DNA of 64,000 nucleotides from positions 1 to 64,000 of the forward strand of contig CAVXFL010000010.1 of assembly GCA_963761015.1 (NCBI GenBank), read 5' to 3'. Position 1 is the stretch's first letter. Each line of letters opens with the position of its first letter. The translations under genes were made by a program, and so were the position numbers. This stretch comes from CAVXFL01 sp963761015. GTDB lineage: Bacteria; Pseudomonadota; Alphaproteobacteria; Acetobacterales; Acetobacteraceae. The notes under the pieces are model-generated. The model was given only the letters and a program-made list of their open reading frames with translations, was not told the origin of the DNA and did not search any database. Positions 57,515 through 64,000 of this stretch are shown here, one piece after another.

Positions 57515-57598
57515 CCGGGCCGCGCTACCCTACGCCTACATGTACTGCTACTGCGGCGCCCCGTACGAGGGCTACTGAAGCAAGACGGCCGCGACGGC

Positions 57599-58876
57599 TC
57601 AGCGCCGCAGGACGGCGCGGCCGGCGTAGCGCGCCGCGGGGCCGAGTTCGGCCTCGATCCGCATCAACTGATTGTATTTCGCGGTCCGGTCGCTGCGGGC
57701 GAGGCTGCCGGTCTTGATCTGGCCGCAGTTCGTCCCGACCGCGAGATCGGCGATCGTGACGTCCTCGGTCTCGCCGGAGCGGTGGCTGACGATGGCGGCG
57801 AACCCGGCGCGTTGCGCGATTTCCATCGTCTCCAAGGTCTCGCTCAACGTGCCGATCTGGTTCAGCTTCACCAGAATGGCGTTAGCCGCGCCCTCCGCGA
57901 TGCCGCGGCGCAGCCGCTCAGGGTTGGTGACGAACAGATCGTCGCCGATCAGTTGGACGCGCCCGCCGAGTTCTGCGGTCAGCAGCTTCCAGCCCTCCCA
58001 GTCGTCCTCGGCGCAGCCGTCCTCGATGGTGGCGATCGGGTAGCGGTCGGCGAGGTCGCGCAGATACGCGGCCATGCCGGCGGCATCGAACGTCTTGCCC
58101 TCACCGGCCAGCACATATTGGCCGTTCCGGTAGAACTCGGTCGCGGCGCAATCGAGCGCGAACATGACATCCTCGCCCGGTCGGTAGCCGGCGGCGACGG
58201 CGGCGCGCTCGATGAAAGCAAGCGCCTCGTCGGCCGATTTCAGGTTCGGCGCGAAGCCGCCTTCGTCGCCGACATTCGTGTTGTGTCCGGCGTCGTGCAG
58301 GCCCTTCTTCAGCGCCGCGAATATCTCCGCCCCCATGCGCACCGCCTCGGCGACGGAAGGCGCGGCGACGGGCTGGATCATGAACTCCTGGATGTCGATC
58401 GGATTGTCGGCGTGCTTGCCACCGTTGACGATGTTCATCATCGGCACCGGCAAGGTGCGGGCGAACGCGCCGCCGATATAGCGATAGAGCGGCACGCCGA
58501 GCTCGGCCGCCGCGGCCTTCGCGATGGCGAGCGAGACGGCAAGGATGGCATTGGCGCCGAGGCGGGATTTGTTCGCCGTGCCGTCCAGGTCGATCAGGAT
58601 GTCGTCGAGCTTCACCTGCTCGGAGGCCTCCATGCCGGCGATGGCCTCGAAGATCTCGCCCTCGACATTGGCGCAGGCATTGCGCACGCCCTTGCCGCCG
58701 AACCGCGCCTTGTCGCCGTCGCGCAGCTCAACCGCTTCGTGCGCGCCGGTCGAGGCGCCCGAAGGCACGGCGGCGCGTCCCCTGGCGCCGCTTTCCAGCT
58801 CGACCTCGACCTCGATCGTGGGATTGCCGCGGGAGTCCAGGATTTCCCGCGCGACGATGTCGGCGATGGCGGACAT
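57599..58876 (-). CDS. eno: Enolase
   Basis: A 425-aa glycolytic enzyme converting 2-phosphoglycerate to phosphoenolpyruvate. Visible motifs: AREILDSRGNPTIEVEVELE, the flexible loop PSGASTGAHEAVELRDGD, GDEGGFAPNLKSADEALAFI, the metal-binding EDGCAEDDWEGWKLLTAELG, QLIGDDLFVTNPERLRRGI, the catalytic LVKLNQIGTLSETLETMEIA and SHRSGETEDVTIADLAVGTN. Full-length and uninterrupted. The frame is open further upstream, but the ATG at 58876 (MSAIADIVAREILD) is the conserved start. It lies next to ftsB and pdhA as in many alphaproteobacteria. Confidence 0.97.
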   Translation of the reverse strand: MSAIADIVAREILDSRGNPTIEVEVELESGARGRAAVPSGASTGAHEAVELRDGDKARFGGKGVRNACANVEGEIFEAIAGMEASEQVKLDDILIDLDGTANKSRLGANAILAVSLAIAKAAAAELGVPLYRYIGGAFARTLPVPMMNIVNGGKHADNPIDIQEFMIQPVAAPSVAEAVRMGAEIFAALKKGLHDAGHNTNVGDEGGFAPNLKSADEALAFIERAAVAAGYRPGEDVMFALDCAATEFYRNGQYVLAGEGKTFDAAGMAAYLRDLADRYPIATIEDGCAEDDWEGWKLLTAELGGRVQLIGDDLFVTNPERLRRGIAEGAANAILVKLNQIGTLSETLETMEIAQRAGFAAIVSHRSGETEDVTIADLAVGTNCGQIKTGSLARSDRTAKYNQLMRIEAELGPAARYAGRAVLRR

Positions 58877-58977
58877 ATCGGCCTCCGTTGCGCTGCGCCG
58901 CCGCGATAGGCCGGGGGGCGCGGGGAGACAAGGGGCGGACCGTCCGCCCGACACGGGTCGCCTCCAATGCGGGCGGC

Positions 58978-59907
58978 TCAACTGGTAAACGGGCCGGTCA
59001 ATTCAGTCCCGCGGTCGCAGGACTCGAACTCGGACTCGTCCGATGTGACATCCACCTCCACCGTCATGCCGAGGTAATCCGACGGAACGCCGGTCCAGCG
59101 CCCGGTCAGCGGAACGGCTTGGCGCGGGTCGCGGGCGACGGCGACGCGAATGAGGTCTCGGTTGCCGATGATGCCGTTCGTCGGGTCCATTTCCAACCAG
59201 CCCGCGCCGGGCACATAGACTTGCATCCAGGCATGAGTGGCGCCGCCGCCCACGTGCTGTTCCCCGTCGGTGCCGGGATTGTAAAGGTATCCCGAAACGA
59301 AACGGGCTGCGAGCCCGAGAGCGCGCGCCGCTTCCATCATCAACAGCGCGAAATCCCGGCAACTGCCGCTACCGTTCCGCAGCGTCTCCAGCGGGTCCTG
59401 CGTGCCGGACTCGTCGCGGGTTCGGTAGGTGAAATCCCGCTTGATCGCGAACGTCATCGCGCTCAGCAGTTCGTGCGTGTCGGTGGGGCCCTCCCCGCGC
59501 AGGAACTGCCGCGCCCACCGCTCCAGCACGTGATCGGGATCCGGATATTGCCGCTCGATCGAGCGCAGCAGATCCGGCATTTCCTCGGCGCTGTAGGAGA
59601 ACGGATAAATCTGCGCATGCTCCTCGATCGCGAAATCCAGAGCATTGCGCGGCGTATGATCGAGGCGAATGATGCTCTCGACGCGCAACTCCGTCGTTCG
59701 CTCGGCGAAATGCGCGATCGCCACGCAGTTGCCGAATACGTCGTGGATCCAGCGAAGGCTCGCGGGCTCCGGGAATATCGCGAGCCTGGTGGCGAGCAGC
59801 AGCTGATCGTAACTGTCGCGCGGACGCAGCATCATCCGATGCTCGCCCAACGCGACCGGCTGCCGATAGCGGTACGTGGTGAGGTGCCGAACGCTGAGGA
59901 TCGCCAT
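58978..59907 (-). CDS. Transglutaminase-like domain protein
   Basis: A 309-aa protein of the bacterial transglutaminase-like family. The N-terminal beta domain reads MAILSVRHLTTYRYRQPVAL and EHRMMLRPRDSYDQLLLATR. The catalytic triad is visible as Cys in RNGSGSCRDFALLMMEAARA, His in GGGATHAWMQVYVPGAGWLE and Asp in EMDPTNGIIGNRDLIRVAVA. It is the last gene of a conserved trio (ATP-grasp, alpha-E, transglutaminase) that in other bacteria is proposed to modify peptides or proteins; the substrate is unknown. It starts one base after the alpha-E stop. Confidence 0.9.
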   Translation of the reverse strand: MAILSVRHLTTYRYRQPVALGEHRMMLRPRDSYDQLLLATRLAIFPEPASLRWIHDVFGNCVAIAHFAERTTELRVESIIRLDHTPRNALDFAIEEHAQIYPFSYSAEEMPDLLRSIERQYPDPDHVLERWARQFLRGEGPTDTHELLSAMTFAIKRDFTYRTRDESGTQDPLETLRNGSGSCRDFALLMMEAARALGLAARFVSGYLYNPGTDGEQHVGGGATHAWMQVYVPGAGWLEMDPTNGIIGNRDLIRVAVARDPRQAVPLTGRWTGVPSDYLGMTVEVDVTSDESEFESCDRGTELTGPFTS

Positions 59908-59908
59908 G

Positions 59909-60893
59909 TTACTGTGGTTCGTTCGCCCCCGCGTCAGTCCGTGAACGGCCGAAAAAGGCGGCGGTCAAATGATCGGTCACGGCAATGAGCTGCCCCTGAA
60001 TCTGATCGAGGAATTCGTGCAGGCCCCGGATCAGAATCTCGCTGGATGGTAAGGGTTGTCAGCAGCGCCTGCAATGCGTCGAGTTCCTCGGCCGCCGAGT
60101 TGCCACGGCGCAGCGAATAGCGCGATTTCAGCTCGTGCAGCAGCAGCGCGATCTCGCGCACGCAGAGCGCCAGGGAGCGGGGGAAGCTCTGGTTGAGCAG
60201 CAAGAACCCGGCGACGCGCTCCGGCGTGAACACCGAGGAATGGATGCGCCGATACGCATAATAGCCCGAGGCCGAACGCAGCAGCGCGTTCCACTGGCTG
60301 GCGTCGACCGGCGAACCGACCGCGGCCGGGCTCGGCAGCAGATGGTGGTATTTGATGTCGAGCAGCCGGGTCGTCTGATCCGCGCGTTCGAGGTAGCGGC
60401 CGATCTGATAGAAGAACCAGCCCTGGTCGCGGAAGAACGTGCCTTCGATGATGCCAGTGTGCGTCTGGCAGCCTTCCTTGACCAACTCGAACAGCCGCGG
60501 CAGCCGGCCCGGCGCCAGCTGCGCCTCGCCCAACGCCCGGAGGCGGCCCTGGAACACATTCAGTTGCACCCACATTTCGGACGAAATGAACGGGCGCAGG
60601 GTACGCGCATTCTCGTACGCACTGCGGACGTTGCTGACGATCGAGGTCGGGTTGTCCGGGTCGGTCACGTAGAAGCGCAGCACCGAGTTGCGCGTCGCTG
60701 CCGCATGGCGGGCGCGGAACCGTTCGCCGTCGAAGTTCAACTGGACAATCGGCAGCCATTCCCTTGAACCTCGGTCATCGCCTGCGAAGGTCGCATTAAC
60801 GTCGAGGATGCGGGACAGGTTCTCGGCCCGCTCGACGTAGCGGGCCATCCAGAAGAGGGAGTCCGCGTGGCGGGCAAGCAGGATGTCACTCAA
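59909..60893 (-). pseudogene. Alpha-E domain protein, one frameshift near the C-terminus
   Basis: A helical alpha-E (PF04168) protein starting MSDILLARHADSLFWMARYV, with NLSRILDVNATFAG, SSEMWVQLNVFQGRLRALGE, TFFRDQGWFFYQIGRYLERA then DQTTRLLDIKYHHLLPSP, and FLLLNQSFPRSLALCVREIA. Near 60045 one base is off: the written frame runs on to a stop at 59934, whereas the expected ending EILIRGLHEFLDQIQGQLIA then VTDHLTAAFFGRSRTDAGAN is in the next frame with a stop at 59909-59911, directly before the transglutaminase start. The other 280 residues are normal. Sequence error is plausible. Confidence 0.85.
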
Positions 60894-62331
60894 GGACCCA
60901 GGTATCCTTCGAGCCGCCCCCTTGCGAGGAGTTGACGATCAGCGAGCCCGCCCGCAGCGCCACGCGCGTCAATCCGCCGGGCAATACCCAGGTTTGCCGC
61001 CCGGTGATGGCGAAGGGGCGCAGGTCCACATGACGCGCGGCGACGCCGTCCTCCACCAGGGTCGGCGATACCGATAGCGTCACGCAGGGCTGGCTGATGT
61101 AGTTGGCCGGGTCGGCGAGCAGCCGCGCGCGGCACTCCGCCAACTGGTCCCGGCTGGCTTTCGGCCCGATGGTGATGCCGTAGCCGCCCGCCTCGCCCAC
61201 CGGCTTGACCACCAGCCGCGCCAGATTGTCGAGCGTGTAGCGCAGACCGGCGGGCTCGCGGCACAGATAGGTCTCGACATTGGCCAGGATCGGGTCCTGG
61301 TCGAGGTAATAGCGGATGATGCGCGGCATGTAGGCGTAGACGGCTTTGTCGTCGGCAACCCCGGTGCCGACGGCGTTCGCCAGCGTCACGTTGCCGGCGC
61401 GGCAGGCGCGCATGAGCCCGGGTACGCCGAGCATGCTGTCCGGGCGGAACACCTCCGGATCGAGGAAATCGTCGTCGATGCGGCGATAGACGACATGCAC
61501 CGGCGAGGGCCCGGCGGTGGTACGCATGAACAGCCGGTCCTCGGCCACGAACAGGTCGCGGCCCTCCACCAAGGTCACGCCCATTTCGCGCGCCAGGAAC
61601 ACATGCTCGAAATAGGCGGAATTGTAGATGCCGGGCGACAGCAGCACCATGCACGGATCGGCGGCGGCCGGCGGCGCCACCTCGCGCAACGCATCGGCGA
61701 GCTTGAGCGCGTAGTCGTCCACCCGGCGCACGCCGATCCCGTCCAGCAGGTCCGGGAAGGCGCGCTGCATCAGATTGCGGTTCTCGATGACGTAGCTCAC
61801 CCCGGAGGGGGTGCGCGCGTTGTCTTCGAGCACCAGGAAACGGCCGTCCTGGTCGCGCACGATGTCGATGCCAGAAATATGCACATACGTGCCGTGCGGT
61901 TGCGCGATCTCACGCATGGCGGCGCGATAGCAGGCGTGGCGCAGCACTAGATCGCTCGGCAGCACGCCGTCGCGCAGGATTTTCTGCTCGTGGTAGATGT
62001 CGTGCAGCAGCAGGTTGAGCGCCGTGACGCGCTGGATCAGCCCGCTTTCGATGTGCCGCCATTCCTCTGGCGCGAGCACGCGCGGGATGACGTCGAACGG
62101 CAGGATACGATCGATCGTCTCGTTATCCGAGTAGACAGTGAAGGTGATGCCGAGATTGAACAACTCGGCCGCCGCGTCGGCGGAGCGCTGGCGCAGCGCC
62201 GCGACGGACATGGCGCCCAGCCGGTCGCGGATCGCGCGGGCCGCCGCGCAGCGCAGCATCTCGCACCAGGCGCTGCCCGGATCGTAGCCCTGCAGAACCG
62301 AGCCGCTCATCCGCCTCCCATGCTTTGCCAT
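60886..62331 (-). CDS. Circularly permuted ATP-grasp type protein
   Basis: A 481-aa protein of the circularly permuted ATP-grasp family. Blocks: YDPGSAWCEMLRCAAA, GITFTVYSDNETIDRILPFD then VIPRVLAPEEWRHIESGLIQ, LVLEDNARTPSGVSYVIENR, GPSPVHVVYRRIDDDFLDPE and LVVKPVGEAGGYGITIGPKA, the last being part of the ATP site. The C-terminus is SLIVNSSQGGGSKDTWVLE. It overlaps the alpha-E gene by eight bases, confirming the trio as an operon. The ATG at 62331 is chosen; the ATG at 62310 (MSGSVLQ), preceded by GGGAGGCGG, is an equal alternative. Confidence 0.88.
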   Translation of the reverse strand: MAKHGRRMSGSVLQGYDPGSAWCEMLRCAAARAIRDRLGAMSVAALRQRSADAAAELFNLGITFTVYSDNETIDRILPFDVIPRVLAPEEWRHIESGLIQRVTALNLLLHDIYHEQKILRDGVLPSDLVLRHACYRAAMREIAQPHGTYVHISGIDIVRDQDGRFLVLEDNARTPSGVSYVIENRNLMQRAFPDLLDGIGVRRVDDYALKLADALREVAPPAAADPCMVLLSPGIYNSAYFEHVFLAREMGVTLVEGRDLFVAEDRLFMRTTAGPSPVHVVYRRIDDDFLDPEVFRPDSMLGVPGLMRACRAGNVTLANAVGTGVADDKAVYAYMPRIIRYYLDQDPILANVETYLCREPAGLRYTLDNLARLVVKPVGEAGGYGITIGPKASRDQLAECRARLLADPANYISQPCVTLSVSPTLVEDGVAARHVDLRPFAITGRQTWVLPGGLTRVALRAGSLIVNSSQGGGSKDTWVLE

Positions 62332-62665
62332 CCCCGCTACCGACCGTTCGCCCCGGGACCAACAATCCCTTGCGGCGCGACGGATATCGGCACGATGCAC
62401 GTTACGTACCAATGGGCGTCCGCCAGCGCCATGTGCTGGGTCGTGTCGACAACTCTTTTCGCTCTGCCGCCAAAGCAGGCAAGGTTTGTCAGCAGTGCTG
62501 ATTCACCGGGCAAGTTCCGAGCGACTTGCGCGCCGGCCGAGGGCCGGCCGCCGCAAGCCGCAGATGGCATAAGATTTGCGTGCCAGCCGGCCAAATAGGG
62601 AGGCTTCAAACCGGACCCGCCGGCAAACGGTCCCGCGAGGCCGAGCCGGCAAACCGAAGGTGTGG
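62332..62665. other. Divergent intergenic region
   Basis: 334 bp between the ATP-grasp gene and the ECF transporter gene. It must hold promoters for both directions. I searched it for a thiamine-pyrophosphate riboswitch, as would suit YkoE, and did not find the conserved CTGAGA or the GATCTGG-type element. No other structure is evident. Confidence 0.4.
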
Positions 62666-63340
62666 ATGATGTCGGTCGGCCTGCTCTACCTCATCGTGTT
62701 TGCGATTGGCTTGGCATTGGCCGCGTTGGCTTGGCTACGCAACCGGAACATGGTCGCCGTGGGCGGCTTCACGCTTATGGAAATCGTGATCATGGCCATC
62801 ATTGGTGTGGTCAATGGCGTTCTGGGCACGCCGAACGCGATGCTTGGCCGATTGTTCATGACGTTCTCCGGCGCGTACGGCTTTCTCGCTTTCGCCGCAA
62901 TTTGCGGCGGTTTCTACATTTCCGGCCCGCTTTGCGCCTATATCATTCGCAAGCCGGGCGCGGCGACCCTGGCCGAGACGATGAACGGCGTGGCGCAAGT
63001 CCTGTCGGGTAATCCGAACGGCGTGATGGTGCTGGGCGCCGGATTCCTGCAAGGGTTCATGTCCGATCTCGGCTTCGCATTCTTCGGCTATAAGCGTTGG
63101 GATACCACCGCGATTGCGCTGTCCGGCGCGCTGGCGCCGCTGCTGCAGCAGATCCCCGAAGTCTATTTTTTCGGCGTGGGCGACATGGGCATCGGCTATA
63201 ACCTGCTGGCGCTCGCCATTCGCATGGTCAGCGGTGCGGTCTACGCGGTGATCCTGGTGAAGCCGATCGCGCACGGCCTCGCTCGCGCGGGCGTGCTGCG
63301 CGGTACCGCCGTCGCCGAGCCCCGTCCGGCGACCGTCTGA
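62666..63340 (+). CDS. ykoE: ECF transporter S component, YkoE-like
   Basis: A 224-aa membrane protein with about six segments, e.g. LLYLIVFAIGLALAALAWL, LMEIVIMAIIGVVNGVLGTP and ALSGALAPLLQQIPEVYFF. The blocks FSGAYGFLAFAAICGGFYIS then GPLCAYIIRKPGAATLAETM and MVLGAGFLQGFMSDLGFAFF match YkoE, the substrate-binding component of an importer for the thiamine precursor hydroxymethylpyrimidine. The ATG at 62666 (MMSVGLLYL) starts just before the first membrane segment. An ECF ATPase gene follows after 13 bp, supporting the assignment. Confidence 0.85.
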   Translation: MMSVGLLYLIVFAIGLALAALAWLRNRNMVAVGGFTLMEIVIMAIIGVVNGVLGTPNAMLGRLFMTFSGAYGFLAFAAICGGFYISGPLCAYIIRKPGAATLAETMNGVAQVLSGNPNGVMVLGAGFLQGFMSDLGFAFFGYKRWDTTAIALSGALAPLLQQIPEVYFFGVGDMGIGYNLLALAIRMVSGAVYAVILVKPIAHGLARAGVLRGTAVAEPRPATV

Positions 63341-63353
63341 CGCTGCTCCTTCG

Positions 63354-64000
63354 ATGGACGGCATCGCTTCGGCAGACGGGCGCGCGCCAGAGGCCGCGCC
63401 CGGACCGCTGATCGACTTGCGTGGTGTGTCGTACACCTACGAGGGCGAAACCACGCCGATTCTGCACGACGTTTCGCTGCGCGTCGACGCGGACGAGTTC
63501 GTGCTGATCTTGGGGCCGAGCGGCTGCGGCAAGAGCACGCTGCTGCTGATCCTGAACGGCGTCATTCCGCACGCCATGCGCGGCAACCTGGAGGGCGAGG
63601 CGCTCTGCTGCGGGCTCGACGTGGCGAAGACGCCGATCGCCAGATTCTCCACCGAAATCGGCATGGTATTCCAGGACCCGGAAGCGCAGATCGTCAATAC
63701 CCGAGTGCGCGACGAAGTTTGCTTCGGCCTGGAAAATCTGCGTTGGCCACCCGCCGACATTCTGCGGCGCCAGGCGGAGGCGCTGAACCTCGTCGGGCTC
63801 GCCCATGCGGGCGAGTGGTCGATCTGGGATCTCTCGGGTGGGCAGAAGCAGCGCGTCAGCATCGCCGCGGTCCTGGCCGCGCGCCCACGGCTGCTTGTGC
63901 TCGACGAGCCGACCGCTAATCTCGATCCCGCCGGGACGCGTGAAGTGTTCGCGGTGCTGGAGAAACTCCGTCTCACGTTCGGTGCGACGATCGTCATGGT
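63354..64000 (+). CDS. ykoD: ECF transporter ATPase (YkoD-like), cut by window end
   Basis: An ABC ATPase from the ATG at 63354 (MDGIASADGRAPEAAPGPLI). It has RGVSYTYEGETTPILHDVSL, Walker A LILGPSGCGKSTLLLILNGV, the Q-loop GMVFQDPEAQIVNTRVRDEV typical of energy-coupling-factor ATPases, signature WDLSGGQKQRVSIAAVLAAR and Walker B LLVLDEPTANLDPAGTREVF. The frame is open to the last base. YkoD proteins carry two ATPase halves, so the second half is expected beyond the window. It powers the YkoE component. Confidence 0.88.
   Translation, partial: MDGIASADGRAPEAAPGPLIDLRGVSYTYEGETTPILHDVSLRVDADEFVLILGPSGCGKSTLLLILNGVIPHAMRGNLEGEALCCGLDVAKTPIARFSTEIGMVFQDPEAQIVNTRVRDEVCFGLENLRWPPADILRRQAEALNLVGLAHAGEWSIWDLSGGQKQRVSIAAVLAARPRLLVLDEPTANLDPAGTREVFAVLEKLRLTFGATIVM

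Noticed and set aside
62332..62665. A TPP riboswitch in front of the YkoE gene
   Set aside because: The conserved CTGAGA and the downstream CTGATCTGG-like elements are not found in the leader.

Overview
The window is GC-rich alphaproteobacterial DNA. Gene content and order (pdhA-pdhB with an N-terminal lipoyl domain-pdhC-GNAT-lpd, next to ftsB and eno; LivHMGF; NitT/TauT-type ABC transporter; ECF thiamine-precursor transporter) suggest Rhodospirillales, probably Acetobacteraceae. The family is an inference from synteny and product similarity; there is no rRNA in the window.

Layout. (1) 1-13200 is an insertion-sequence graveyard: an IS66-like remnant, three copies of one IS5-family element (A, B, C), a frameshifted tannase-family esterase, an internally deleted IS66, truncated IS630 and IS1182 transposases, and one complete IS66 element (8562-11597) with an exact 8-bp target duplication. 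(2) 13205-41253 is a 28-kb integrative element bounded by a 55-bp perfect direct repeat made of the 3' part of tRNA-Lys(CTT). It has a tyrosine integrase at its left end, paired GATGCCCC motifs just inside both ends, a decayed QueC-like (Qat-type) defence gene, a decayed primase/DUF927 replication module followed by iteron-like repeats, two apparently intact genes of unknown function, IS481 and ISL3 remnants, and a complete type I-E cas set (cas3, casA-E, cas1, cas2). It ends with a leader and a CRISPR array of 80 repeats and 79 spacers (36113-40908). (3) 41208-64000 is the chromosomal backbone: tRNA-Lys, livHMGF, a GST, an ABC transporter, the pyruvate dehydrogenase cluster, ftsB, two small histidine-rich secreted peptides, eno, a transglutaminase/alpha-E/ATP-grasp trio, and the start of an ECF (YkoE/YkoD) transporter.

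The main story is a mobile defence island. All eight cas genes and the Qat-like genes carry several frameshifts each, yet the translational overlaps, most catalytic motifs and the repeats are still readable. Spacer length is near-uniform (mostly 31-33 nt) in the leader-distal half of the array but scattered (24-34 nt) in the leader-proximal half. Several backbone genes (livH, pdhB, pdhC, an ABC ATPase, an alpha-E gene) also carry single-base frameshifts, so part of the indel load may be sequencing or assembly error. The density in the island is visibly higher than in the backbone, but only raw reads can separate decay from error.
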